Below, piece after piece: positions 29,589-38,361 of a stretch of DNA of 64,000 nucleotides. Made by a program: the position numbers and the translations under genes. Under the pieces are notes generated by a model. That model was not told the DNA's origin. It did no database searches and worked only from the letters and a program-made list of their open reading frames with translations. Source of the stretch: Syntrophobacterales bacterium (GTDB taxonomy: Bacteria > Desulfobacterota > Syntrophobacteria > Syntrophobacterales > Thermodesulforhabdaceae); assembly GCA_026417655.1 (NCBI GenBank), contig JAOACS010000015.1, positions 1-64,000 of the forward strand, in the 5' to 3' direction. Every line of letters starts with the position of its first letter. The first letter of the stretch is position 1.

Positions 29589-30668
29589 ATGAAGGCTCTC
29601 ATTTTATCTGGTGGGGCGGGAACTAGACTTAGACCACTTACATATACGGGAGCTAAGCAATTGGTTCCTGTAGCAAATAAGCCCATTCTTTTTTACGTGA
29701 TCGAAAATATTGTAGCTACAGGTATAAAAGATATTGGCATCATAATAGCACCAGAAACTGGACGAGAGATTATTGATAGGGTAGGGGACGGGAGTCGATG
29801 GGGAGTTACCATCCAATACATTTGGCAGGAAAAGCCCTTAGGACTTGCTCACGCTGTTTGGGTGGCCAAGGACTACCTAGGAGATAACCCCTTTCTTATG
29901 TATCTTGGAGATAACCTTATTGGGTCTCGTGTTACGGAAGAGGTAAAATCGTTTATAGAGGATGAAGACCTTTCGGCAGCTATCTTTCTGAAATCGGTTT
30001 CAAATCCAAAGGCCTTTGGGGTTGCGGTTATTGATGAAGGAGGAAAGGTTATAGATCTTATCGAAAAGCCTGAACATCCACCCTCCGACCTTGCGCTGGT
30101 TGGTATCTATCTATTTCGGCCAATTATCTTCGAGGCGATATCGAGAATAAGGCCTTCTAAACGCGGTGAGTTGGAGATCACTGACGCCATTTCTTGGCTT
30201 ATTAAGAAAGGTTACAACGTTCAGAGCCACATTGTCACGTCGTGGTGGTTGGATACGGGAAAAAAGGACGATTTGCTTCTTGCAAATGACACAGTGATGG
30301 ATGAATGGCTTACAACAGATATTCAGGGAATAATAGATTCAGGAAGTAGGGTTACGGGTAGAGTTGTGATAGAAGAGGGTGCTAGGATAGAGCAATCGGT
30401 AGTAAGGGGACCAGCTATTATTGGAGCCGGCTCCCATCTTTTTCATGCCTATGTTGGACCCTTTACGGCCATTGGAAATAATGTGCGCATTGTGAGAGCG
30501 GCGGTAGAACACTGCGTAATCATGGAGGGATGTGTAATAGAGGATGTGCCTAGGTTGGAACACTCAGTGCTCGGTCGGCGCGTTTTTGTCCGTCCTACAC
30601 CTCGTAATCAGGAATCGTTATGTCTCATGGTTGGAGATGATTGCGTTGTGGAGATTGGAAGAAAATAA
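29589..30668 (+). CDS. Sugar-1-phosphate nucleotidyltransferase, long RmlA-like form
   Basis: 359 residues. The N-terminal nucleotidyltransferase domain has LSGGAGTRLRPLTYTGAKQ with the signature motif, LGDN for metal binding and LGLAHAVWVAK. Residues ~250-345 form a left-handed beta-helix of hexapeptide repeats. This resembles the long form of glucose-1-phosphate thymidylyltransferase (dTDP-glucose synthesis) as well as archaeal UTP-type enzymes, so the nucleotide is not certain. It is 29 bases before a phosphohexomutase, which could supply its hexose-1-phosphate. Confidence 0.85.
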   Translation: MKALILSGGAGTRLRPLTYTGAKQLVPVANKPILFYVIENIVATGIKDIGIIIAPETGREIIDRVGDGSRWGVTIQYIWQEKPLGLAHAVWVAKDYLGDNPFLMYLGDNLIGSRVTEEVKSFIEDEDLSAAIFLKSVSNPKAFGVAVIDEGGKVIDLIEKPEHPPSDLALVGIYLFRPIIFEAISRIRPSKRGELEITDAISWLIKKGYNVQSHIVTSWWLDTGKKDDLLLANDTVMDEWLTTDIQGIIDSGSRVTGRVVIEEGARIEQSVVRGPAIIGAGSHLFHAYVGPFTAIGNNVRIVRAAVEHCVIMEGCVIEDVPRLEHSVLGRRVFVRPTPRNQESLCLMVGDDCVVEIGRK

Positions 30669-30697
30669 ATTAAATCGGCAAAGGGGAGGGAACGGTT

Positions 30698-32062
30698 ATG
30701 CTACCTAAGGTTTTCAGAGAATATGATATTCGAGGAATAGTGGGAACGGAGATCCCCGAAGCGGACGTCCCCATATTGGGGAAGGCTTATGCGACTTATA
30801 TGGCTAGAGAGGGAAAACGACACATCGTAGTGGGAAGGGATTGTCGTCTCAGTTCTGAAAGGTTTCGGGATCTCCTATTGGAGGGGCTCTTTTCTGGAGG
30901 GATGGATGTAGTGGATGTAGGGGTTTGTCCTACGCCGGTCTTTTATTTTGCTATCCGCCATCTTGATCGAGAAGGTGGAATGATGATCACCGCAAGCCAC
31001 AATCCTCCAGAATACAATGGTTTCAAAATCTGTAGCGGTTACGATACTATCTTAGGAGAGGAGATTCAAAGGATTAGAAAAATAATGGAAGAGGGTGAAT
31101 TTGTCTCAGGAAAGGGAAGCTACCAAGAATACGATATTCTCACACCTTATAAGGACTTCGTTGTCAATAATATTAAGATGGGACCCCGTAAGCTCCGAAT
31201 CGCTATCGATGCAGGGAATGCTACAGGTGGCCCCGTAGCTCTCCCGATTCTTCAGAGGCTTGGTTGCGAAGTTTATCCGCTCTATTGCGAGATGGATGGA
31301 ACTTTTCCAAATCATGAACCCGATCCTACGGTGATGGAAAATCTAAAGGACATTATAGATCTCGTTAAGAAAGAAAAACTCGATGTAGGGATAGCCTACG
31401 ATGGGGATTGTGATAGATTGGGGGTTGTAGATCACAATGGAAATGCCATATACGGCGATAGGTTGATGCTTATTTTTGCTAGAGAGATTCTGAGTCGTAA
31501 ACCTGGAGCTACCTTTGTCGCTGAAGTTAAATGTTCGAAAATACTTTTTGACGAAATAGAAAAGCTTGGCGGAAAAGCCATAATGTGGAAAACTGGCCAT
31601 TCGCTAATTAAAGCAAAAATGAAGGAAGTAGGAGCCGATCTTGCTGGAGAAATGAGCGGTCACATGTTTTTCAAGGATCGTTACTTCGGCTTCGACGATG
31701 GTATTTACGCATCTTGCCGTCTTGTGGAGATTCTTTCCAATACAACCAAAACCATTTCAGAGTTACTGGAAGGACTTCCAGAGGTTTTCACTACTCCAGA
31801 AATTCGAGTCCCCTGTCCTGATGAGGTAAAGTTTCAAGTGGTAGAAAGAGCTAGGGAGATTTTAAGAGGTAGGGGCTATAAAGTAATAGACGTTGACGGT
31901 GCAAGGGTGGTTTTCCCAGACGGATGGGGACTGGTGAGAGCTTCCAATACTCAGCCTGTTCTTGTTGTCCGTTACGAAGCAGAAACGGAAAAAAGGCTTG
32001 ATGAGATTAGAAATATTGTGGAGAGCGCTATTGAAGAGGCTAAAACCCAGCTTGGCGGATGA
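30698..32062 (+). CDS. Phosphomannomutase/phosphoglucomutase
   Basis: 454 residues, full length for the alpha-D-phosphohexomutase family. It interconverts hexose 6- and 1-phosphates. Visible: FREYDIRGIVG start, catalytic serine loop TASHNPPEYNGFK near residue 100, metal loop DGDCDR, sugar-binding GEMSGHMFF, and phosphate-binding RASNTQPVLVVRYEA. Pairs with the upstream nucleotidyltransferase for nucleotide-sugar supply to the cell surface. AlgC/ManB-type; sugar preference not decidable from sequence alone. Confidence 0.92.
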   Translation: MLPKVFREYDIRGIVGTEIPEADVPILGKAYATYMAREGKRHIVVGRDCRLSSERFRDLLLEGLFSGGMDVVDVGVCPTPVFYFAIRHLDREGGMMITASHNPPEYNGFKICSGYDTILGEEIQRIRKIMEEGEFVSGKGSYQEYDILTPYKDFVVNNIKMGPRKLRIAIDAGNATGGPVALPILQRLGCEVYPLYCEMDGTFPNHEPDPTVMENLKDIIDLVKKEKLDVGIAYDGDCDRLGVVDHNGNAIYGDRLMLIFAREILSRKPGATFVAEVKCSKILFDEIEKLGGKAIMWKTGHSLIKAKMKEVGADLAGEMSGHMFFKDRYFGFDDGIYASCRLVEILSNTTKTISELLEGLPEVFTTPEIRVPCPDEVKFQVVERAREILRGRGYKVIDVDGARVVFPDGWGLVRASNTQPVLVVRYEAETEKRLDEIRNIVESAIEEAKTQLGG

Positions 32063-32085
32063 TGATATTTTTGTTGGTTATGAAT

Positions 32086-32119
32086 GAAGGGTTCGGGACC
32101 TAGAAAACCCGAGCCCTTC
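32086..32119. repeat. Strong hairpin after the phosphohexomutase gene
   Basis: GAAGGGTTCGGG at 32086-32097 pairs with CCCGAGCCCTTC at 32108-32119 (one G-T pair), loop of 10. No T-run follows on either strand, so it is not a standard terminator; it may protect the mRNA 3' end or act with other factors. Confidence 0.55.
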
Positions 32120-32154
32120 GTAGAGGGCAGAGCGAGAGGAAGGGTCGGTCTATT

Positions 32155-33576
32155 ATGATAAGGCGAATTACTTTGAAAGATTTTATGAGCCATAGAGACA
32201 CCTCCATTGAACTTAACGGTGGAGTAACGGTTCTTACGGGTCCAAACAACATAGGAAAAAGCGCTGTGGTAGAGGCTCTTCGATGTGTTGTTGAGAACCC
32301 GGCCTCTCAAGAGCTAATACGTCACGGTGCATCAAAGGCCGTTGTGAGTATTGAATTAGATTCTGGTGAGGTTATCACCTGGGAGCGGACCCCTACCTCA
32401 TCGCGATATAAGATTTTCAAGGATGGTAGGGAAGAGATCTACGCAAAGGTTGGCAATAATGTTCCCGAAGATGTGAAAAAACTTCTTAGAATCTCGCCGG
32501 TCATTACTGGAGACAACGAAGAAGTTAACGTTCATATCGCCCTTCAAAAGGATCCGATTTTTATTCCCTCCGGATCAAGAGCTGCTGGGTTTTTTGCCGC
32601 CTCTACAGAGGCTCATTATCTTATTAGGATGCAACAAATCCTTAAGACGAAGGCTGATATTAAAAAAGCGAGAAGGAAGGAGATTGAAGAAGAAGTTACA
32701 AGGCTTCAAAGGCTAGTAGAGGCTTATCTTCCTTTGGATACCATCGGAGAAATGTTTTCCACAATAGATAGGCTTGAAACTGAAATAAAAAGACTTGAAG
32801 AGGCTATTCCTCTCCTTTTGGAAAATATTGAAAAATTGGAAATAACTGTCGGTGAAGTAACTTCTCTTAAAGCCCAATACGAGGTTTTTGAAGGTATTAA
32901 GGAACCACCCCCTATAAACAACACTGTTCCCCTTAAAGAATTGGTTAACGCTATGACCTCTGTTATAAGTTATCTTAACTACTTGGGGGAATTGGAAGCT
33001 ATTTTAGAACAGCTTGAATCCCCTCCAGAAATAAGGTCTACAGGGGAGCTTTATAACTACCTCTCAAATATTAGTGCTCTAACTGCTACTGTTCAGCATC
33101 TTGATTTAATAGATAGGGAATTGAAAAATCTTCTTCCCCCACCGGATATTTATCCATCTAAGGATCTTTCCAATCTCATTTCTCACATAGAAGAACTTGA
33201 GAGGGAAAGATTAGGACTTTCAGAGGAGAATCTACTACTTTCATCGTTAAAGCCCTTTCCTGATTTGCGTCCAATTGATGAATTAAGATCCTTTATTGGC
33301 AAGATAAAGTCCATAACAGAGGAAATGGCACTTCTTGGTAAATACCAAGAAATTATCTTCGATTTAAAGCCACCACCGGAGCTTAAGAGCCCACACGAAA
33401 TAACAGCTCTTAGGAACCTCATAACCAATATAGGGGATGTGGAAAGAAAAATAACGAAGGAAGAGGAGGAATATGCTGAGATCGAAAGACTTTTACAAAA
33501 AAGGCGGTCAGAGATTGAAGAAAAACTAAGAACTATCCGTATCTGTCCCCTCTGTAACCAACCAATTACCGGCTAA
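32155..33576 (+). CDS. Rad50/SMC-like half protein with 39-residue repeats and terminal CxxC
   Basis: 473 residues. The N-terminus is an ABC-ATPase N-lobe of Rad50/SbcC type: MIRRITLKDFMSHRDTSIEL, Walker A GPNNIGKS at 29-36, a Q-loop-like region near 131. A helical part follows. Residues ~251-447 are five units of exactly 39 residues, each opening with a P-P/F-P-[DE]-[IL] motif (Pro-Pro ends at 253, 291, 330, 369, 408). The protein ends with CPLC at 464-467 like a Rad50 zinc hook, then ITG and stop. There is no Walker B, signature motif or returning coil. No partner nuclease is adjacent. The function is unknown; a DNA-repair or DNA-tethering role is only inference. Confidence 0.8.
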   Translation: MIRRITLKDFMSHRDTSIELNGGVTVLTGPNNIGKSAVVEALRCVVENPASQELIRHGASKAVVSIELDSGEVITWERTPTSSRYKIFKDGREEIYAKVGNNVPEDVKKLLRISPVITGDNEEVNVHIALQKDPIFIPSGSRAAGFFAASTEAHYLIRMQQILKTKADIKKARRKEIEEEVTRLQRLVEAYLPLDTIGEMFSTIDRLETEIKRLEEAIPLLLENIEKLEITVGEVTSLKAQYEVFEGIKEPPPINNTVPLKELVNAMTSVISYLNYLGELEAILEQLESPPEIRSTGELYNYLSNISALTATVQHLDLIDRELKNLLPPPDIYPSKDLSNLISHIEELERERLGLSEENLLLSSLKPFPDLRPIDELRSFIGKIKSITEEMALLGKYQEIIFDLKPPPELKSPHEITALRNLITNIGDVERKITKEEEEYAEIERLLQKRRSEIEEKLRTIRICPLCNQPITG

Positions 33577-33637
33577 CCTTTCTAGAGCCAATCTCCTCTT
33601 CCATAGCAACTTTGAGTTCTTTGTTGGTATAAAGTTA

Positions 33638-34417
33638 TCATCGATTACACCAAGAGGGAGATCTTTTTTCTAAGAATGCGCATATACCCTCTTTAGCATC
33701 TCTTGCCATGGAGTTCATAGCCATAACTTCCTGAGCGTATCTATAGGCGCTATATTCGTCTAGGTCAATCTGGTCGTAAAAGGCTTTTTTACCAAGTCCA
33801 AGGGTAAATCGGCTGTATTGAGCTATTTCTCTAGCTAGACTAAGGGTTTCCTCTTCTAACCTTTCTTTCTCAACAACCCTATTGACGAGTCCCCATGAAA
33901 GGGCCTCTTGGGCAGAAATAAATCGGCCCGTCAGTAGCATCTCCATGGTCCTTCGCCTTCCTATAACTCGAACAAGAGGTACCATTGGGGTTGTGCAGAA
34001 AAGGCCGATCTTTACACCTGGAGTAGCAAACTTTGCTTCTGCTTCCGCAACTGCTAAATCACAGGTTGCCACCAATTGACATCCGGCAGCCGTAGCGATG
34101 CCCTGCACTTGAGCGATTACTGGTTGTGGAAGTTGGTGGATCATCCACATCATATCACTACAAACTCTAAAGATTCTACGAAGATAATTAATGTCCGTTT
34201 CTTTTCCAACCATGTCACCTAGGTCATGGCCTGCGCTAAAAACTGGTCCCTTCGCTTTAATTATCACGACCTTAATCGCCTCATTAGATGAAATGTCCTT
34301 TAAGATCTCTATCATGCTCTCCATAAGCTCTAGCGATAGAGCATTTCGCTTCTCGGGACGATTCAAGGTGATGATCCCAATAGCTTCATATTGATCCCAA
34401 AGTATAAGATTACCCAT
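33638..34417 (-). CDS. Enoyl-CoA hydratase/isomerase family protein (ECHDC3-like)
   Basis: 259 residues, crotonase fold acting on acyl-CoA. Oxyanion-hole segments FSAGHDLGDM (~60-69) and GIATAAGCQLVATCDLAVA (~107-125) are present. The Glu that matches E144 of rat enoyl-CoA hydratase (in the PEI motif) is replaced by Gly134 (TPGVKIG), while the second Glu (E164 equivalent, TMEMLLTG) is kept at 159. So it may not be a normal hydratase; it resembles mammalian ECHDC3. It is separated from glnD by 15 bases on the same strand. Confidence 0.85.
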   Translation of the reverse strand: MGNLILWDQYEAIGIITLNRPEKRNALSLELMESMIEILKDISSNEAIKVVIIKAKGPVFSAGHDLGDMVGKETDINYLRRIFRVCSDMMWMIHQLPQPVIAQVQGIATAAGCQLVATCDLAVAEAEAKFATPGVKIGLFCTTPMVPLVRVIGRRRTMEMLLTGRFISAQEALSWGLVNRVVEKERLEEETLSLAREIAQYSRFTLGLGKKAFYDQIDLDEYSAYRYAQEVMAMNSMARDAKEGICAFLEKRSPSWCNR

Positions 34418-34432
34418 AGGTTCCCTCCATGG

Positions 34433-37027
34433 TTATCCAATGCTTGAGGCCTTATCCAACCAAAAGATTAAAGCCTGTTGAATCTCTCTGATCTGGTCAG
34501 GATCATATAGTTTGTTGCCCAAGTGATCTTTAACATAAAATACGTCGGCTACCTGATCTCCTCTGGTGGTGATCTTTGCTACATACACTCTAATCTCAAA
34601 ACCTGCCAGTGTCTTGGTAATGAGATAAAGAAGACCTGGTCTGTCTTTAGTGTAGATCTCAAGAATTGTGTAATCCTCTGATGAATCATTGTCTACCACA
34701 ACTTCAGTCGATATTGGTCGAGAACCTCTTGGGAATACAGCCCTTTGGGCGAGCCGGTAGTCTAATGCTAGTTTATGTTCTAAGAGCCGTTTAAGGTCTC
34801 TTTGTATTTCCTCCCAGTTGGTTTCGTGGTCAGGAATTCTTGAGATACACTGAAAATCTAGGATCATTATGCCATTTTTCTTTACAAATACCTGCGCCGA
34901 TATGATGTCTAAATTATGGAGGGTAAGAAGACCGGCGACCTTGTAAAGAAGCCCCTGGGTCATTTCGCTTATAATTGTAAGGTTCCACCCCTTATCCATT
35001 CCTCCGTATTTTCCCAATGACCGTGGAACAATGCGGCAAACGAAGGGATCTGGGGAGTTGAAGAAAATCCATTCTAACCTTAAATGTTCTGCAATGTCCT
35101 CTGGAATCATTGAAAGAAGGTAGCGGGGAGAAACCTCTTCGAGTTGATTCTGAAGTTGGTGTTCATCCATAAGGTCTGAAACCTTTTCCTTTACTAACTT
35201 GGAAATCTGACTGATTCGGTCTCTGATAAGTTTTGGATTAGGTTCTCCCTTTTCTATGATTTGTCCTATCCTTTCGTACAAGAATAGAATGGGGCTTCTT
35301 TGCCACTTTTCAAAGGCCGTGGGACCGGTTGATTTTAAATCCGCAAAGGTCAAGATCAAAAGAAGATCAAGCCGGACAGGGTTCCCAATAATGAGGCTAC
35401 ACTGGGAAAGCATCCCCTCGTCACCAATATCCCTCATTGAAGCGCTATCCATAAGAAGGGTATGTTGAGCAACAAGAAATTGCACCATATCGCTTTCTTC
35501 AGGAAGGAGTCCAAGTCGTCTTGCAATGGGTGGAATCATTTCTCCGCCTTTTATCGCATGGTCTCTTCCACCGCTTTTTCCGATGTCGTGAAGAAGAGCA
35601 GCAAGATAGAGCCATCTTGGATCGCTTATTCGGTTACCCACCCTGGTTATCTCAGCCTCTTCCTTGGCATAGTCCCCGTTAAGCACTTTTTTAACCTCTT
35701 GAAGCGCCCTTATGGCGTGTTCATGGAAGGGGAAGGCATGGAAAAAATCGTGTTGAGCAAGCCCTAAGATTGAGTTCCACTCGGGGATAAGGGCTCCAAA
35801 AAAACCCATATCGTGAAATTGTCTAAAGGCAAGTAGTCTAGGAGAGTCTGAATGGATCATTAGAAGAAGTTCTTCAGAAACAGCCCTGTTACCTGCTGAT
35901 GATTCCAAAATATTTCGATGAGAAATGAGATGGCGAAGGGTTTTCGCTCCAACGGGAACTCCGTATTGAGCCGCCATTCTGAATATTGACACAAAACTTA
36001 CCGGATTGAGAGGAAATTTCTCGAAATCAATATCTAAAGAACCCTCACGAATAAAGACCCCCGATCTGATTTCCCTAGGGATTGGTTTCTCTCCAATTAG
36101 ATCGGTTTTCTCCTCTATGCTACGCCAAAAGATCTGGCAGATCCGGCTTACATCGTGGAGAGCTCTATAAACCTCTTGCATGAAAGCTTCCACCGCAGAA
36201 AAATCGGCTCGACCGGTATACCCCATTTTTAAAGCTACCTCTTCTTGGACATTATAGGAAAGAACCGATCCGCCGGCCGCATTAAGAATGCGTAAATAAA
36301 AACGTTCTACCTGCTGTAAACGATCTATATCCTGCCTTTCTAAAATTCCTTGGCGGGCAGCGTCGTCCAAGCGATTCATGCCAAGAATGTTAAGAGTGAT
36401 TCTTAAGCAACGAATGTCATCAAGGCCTCCAGAAAAACTATAGAGATCAAGCTCAAGCCAATCTTCCGCCTTTGTCGCCATCTCGAAGCGTTCTACCCAA
36501 CTCTTCTTACATTCACCGATGAGTTCGACGCCTTGAGTCCGAATCCACTCCTTAAGAACAGCCTCTAACTCATCCGCTATAAGGCGATTTCCGGAGATAT
36601 AACGCATGTAAATCACTTTCTTTAAGAAACTGTAATCTCTCGATAGCTTCTCTGTAAGAGCCGAAAGTGTAAGGACCTCCCATTCAACTTTCCATCCAGC
36701 TTCCTCCAAAGGATTGATAACCTCTCTGAACCATTCTTTTTCCTTTTCCAGTTTTGGAGTGACTAGAAATACGATTTGGACTGGTTGAAGGGGTCCTATC
36801 ATGCCACGGCCAAAGTCTCCAATAGCGATAATGGAGCCTTCAGAACGAAAAATTTCTGAGGAGTTTTCCAACATGTTAGCAACACGGTTATGAAGGGAGA
36901 TGATGGAAATCTCCAAAAGATTTGTGTGGGCGGTAAATCCCTCCTCACCATAGTCATTAATTAGCCGTTCCCTTTGCCTCCTGAGAGATTCTACTACGTA
37001 GCCGTATTCAACCATTGCCTTCCCCAT
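34433..37027 (-). CDS. glnD: GlnD-like protein with a degenerate uridylyltransferase site
   Basis: 864 residues, the normal GlnD length. GlnD adds or removes UMP on PII proteins according to glutamine. The N-terminal domain keeps GDFGRG at 70-75, but the following G-S-D-x-D catalytic motif reads PLQPVQIV, with no aspartates, and the later GGLRDI element is SGGLDDI. The HD domain is intact (LHDIGKSGGRDHA, HD at 480-481). Two ACT domains follow near 690 and 795 for glutamine sensing. Transferase activity is therefore doubtful while the removal (HD) activity may remain. ATG 37027 is used; an ATG four codons inside is possible. Confidence 0.85.
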   Translation of the reverse strand: MGKAMVEYGYVVESLRRQRERLINDYGEEGFTAHTNLLEISIISLHNRVANMLENSSEIFRSEGSIIAIGDFGRGMIGPLQPVQIVFLVTPKLEKEKEWFREVINPLEEAGWKVEWEVLTLSALTEKLSRDYSFLKKVIYMRYISGNRLIADELEAVLKEWIRTQGVELIGECKKSWVERFEMATKAEDWLELDLYSFSGGLDDIRCLRITLNILGMNRLDDAARQGILERQDIDRLQQVERFYLRILNAAGGSVLSYNVQEEVALKMGYTGRADFSAVEAFMQEVYRALHDVSRICQIFWRSIEEKTDLIGEKPIPREIRSGVFIREGSLDIDFEKFPLNPVSFVSIFRMAAQYGVPVGAKTLRHLISHRNILESSAGNRAVSEELLLMIHSDSPRLLAFRQFHDMGFFGALIPEWNSILGLAQHDFFHAFPFHEHAIRALQEVKKVLNGDYAKEEAEITRVGNRISDPRWLYLAALLHDIGKSGGRDHAIKGGEMIPPIARRLGLLPEESDMVQFLVAQHTLLMDSASMRDIGDEGMLSQCSLIIGNPVRLDLLLILTFADLKSTGPTAFEKWQRSPILFLYERIGQIIEKGEPNPKLIRDRISQISKLVKEKVSDLMDEHQLQNQLEEVSPRYLLSMIPEDIAEHLRLEWIFFNSPDPFVCRIVPRSLGKYGGMDKGWNLTIISEMTQGLLYKVAGLLTLHNLDIISAQVFVKKNGIMILDFQCISRIPDHETNWEEIQRDLKRLLEHKLALDYRLAQRAVFPRGSRPISTEVVVDNDSSEDYTILEIYTKDRPGLLYLITKTLAGFEIRVYVAKITTRGDQVADVFYVKDHLGNKLYDPDQIREIQQALIFWLDKASSIG

Positions 37028-37044
37028 CCCTCACTGATATCGTG

Positions 37045-37090
37045 TTTAAAGAAATAAAAAGAGTCAGGGCAACCACACAGGGGTTGCCCT
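37045..37090 (-). terminator. Intrinsic terminator after the superoxide dismutase gene
   Basis: On the minus strand AGGGCAACC (37090-37082) pairs with GGTTGCCCT (37074-37066), followed by a T-rich run (TCTTTTTATTTCTTT). It closes the ferritin-like/SOD transcript before glnD, so glnD probably has its own start or depends on readthrough. Confidence 0.8.
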
Positions 37091-37116
37091 ATAAAACTTT
37101 AGTTAAGTATATTTTC

Positions 37117-37824
37117 CTACATTGCCTGTTTTCCTTCGAATCGAGTCTCCACCACTTTCCAATTTATCTGTTGCATTACTGCTTTTATGTAGGAGGCTCG
37201 ATCGAGTTGATAGTCCACTATAAAAGCATGCTCGAAGACGTCCAAGACAAGGAGTGGAATGCACTGAGAAAGAAGCCCTACATGATGTTCATTGATCCAG
37301 GCGTTCATAAGGCGACCGGCCGAGGGATCATAGAATAGGACCGCCCAACCGATGCCTCTTATCTGAGCTGTCGCGATAAAGTCTTTTTGCCATGAGTCAA
37401 AGCTACCAAAGCTAGCTTCTAAGGCTTTATAGAGAGAACTATTTGGACTTAGAGCCGACGGTGTTACCCCAAGGTTTTCAAAAAAGAGTTCGTGAAGCTT
37501 CATCCCATTGAATTCAAAGGAAAAACGGCGTTTCAGTTCAGCATATTGAGGAGTGTTAGCCATGCCTTGTTCGGCTAGAGTTTTCATCTCCTCTAACAAC
37601 TTATTGGTATTGTTTACGTAACCCTGGTAGAGGGAAAAATGTAATCGTAACGCTGTCTCAGTTAGGCCCGGCATGCCTATTAAATGGGAGTAGTCCTTTG
37701 CCTCATATGATTTTACTTGTTGCATCTTCTGTTCCCCACTTTTTCCTTTGCCCTTGTCACATCCAATTAGGGCTAAGGTTAGAAAGGAAATCAAAATCAT
37801 ACCTTTAAAATGGCTTGCCCGCAT
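37117..37824 (-). CDS. Fe/Mn superoxide dismutase, predicted lipoprotein
   Basis: 235 residues. The first 22 are a lipoprotein signal peptide (hydrophobic MILISFLTLALIGC, lipobox Cys22), so the enzyme is predicted to sit outside the cytoplasm, attached to a membrane. The rest is an Fe/Mn-SOD fold: His111 (HELFFENL), Asp195 and His199 (DVFEHAF) match three metal ligands, and His62 is the likely first ligand though spacing to GYVNN is one shorter than in E. coli SodB. The usual DVWEHAYY is DVFEHAFI. GAGG eight bases before the ATG. Cotranscribed with the ferritin-like gene upstream (24-base gap). Confidence 0.85.
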   Translation of the reverse strand: MRASHFKGMILISFLTLALIGCDKGKGKSGEQKMQQVKSYEAKDYSHLIGMPGLTETALRLHFSLYQGYVNNTNKLLEEMKTLAEQGMANTPQYAELKRRFSFEFNGMKLHELFFENLGVTPSALSPNSSLYKALEASFGSFDSWQKDFIATAQIRGIGWAVLFYDPSAGRLMNAWINEHHVGLLSQCIPLLVLDVFEHAFIVDYQLDRASYIKAVMQQINWKVVETRFEGKQAM

Positions 37825-37848
37825 TTTCCATACCTCGGTGACTTTTAA

Positions 37849-38160
37849 TCATTTTTTAATCCCCAATTTTTGCATAATCTCTTCCACTTCTTCGGCTCCT
37901 TCTTTGTAAAACTCTTCTTCTTGGGGATCAAGGTATTTGAGGAGTCTTAAAAATTCTCCCGCATGAACTCTTTCTTCATTGGCAATATCCTTAAGAACCT
38001 CCTTTGCTAAAGGATCGTCGATTGATTCAGCAAGTTGCATATAGAGCTGAACAGCTTCGTATTCAGCAGCAATCAGAAACCTAATAGCTCTGATAAGTTC
38101 CTCCTTTGTCAATTTTCTTTCGTGTGCAACTCCTGAGAAAGGGTGTCCAAACTCTGGCAT
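37849..38160 (-). CDS. Small ferritin-like / rubrerythrin-type protein
   Basis: 103 residues, two-helix ferritin-like module that would dimerise to a four-helix bundle. Putative di-iron ligands: Glu33 (AAEYEAVQLY) and the E-E-R-V-H segment at 62-66. Similar short proteins are found beside or fused to encapsulins; no encapsulin or C-terminal cargo tag is seen here. It heads a two-gene unit with the SOD, suggesting iron or peroxide handling in oxygen stress. Strong site TTAGGAGGGAAAAGTAT before ATG. Confidence 0.85.
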   Translation of the reverse strand: MPEFGHPFSGVAHERKLTKEELIRAIRFLIAAEYEAVQLYMQLAESIDDPLAKEVLKDIANEERVHAGEFLRLLKYLDPQEEEFYKEGAEEVEEIMQKLGIKK

Positions 38161-38183
38161 ATACTTTTCCCTCCTAAGTTTGT

Positions 38184-38227
38184 AGTATAACTTGTTACAG
38201 CTCCTTCCCGATACTCTTATATAAGAG
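38184..38227 (-). promoter_or_regulatory. Candidate promoter and palindromic operator for the ferritin-like/SOD unit
   Basis: On the minus strand a TATACT -10 box lies at 38189-38184. The -35 position (38207-38212) has no consensus, but a perfect 14-base palindrome CTCTTATATAAGAG (38214-38227) sits immediately upstream, where an activator or redox regulator could bind. The intergenic region is shared with the divergent helicase gene. Confidence 0.4.
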
Positions 38228-38361
38228 AAAGACTAAAAATTTCTTTCGTCCCTGTAAAGGGAAAACGGAATGGATGGAAGTGAATCTTTACTTTTAACTC
38301 TCCTTTTCCTATAGTCCCTCGGGACATAGGGTGAAACTAAAGGAAAAAGGTTTGCTTAAGT

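Noticed and set aside
37015-37338. 107-codon plus-strand open frame overlapping glnD start and SOD end
   Set aside because: Runs through the terminator hairpin and the SOD C-terminus; a shadow frame.
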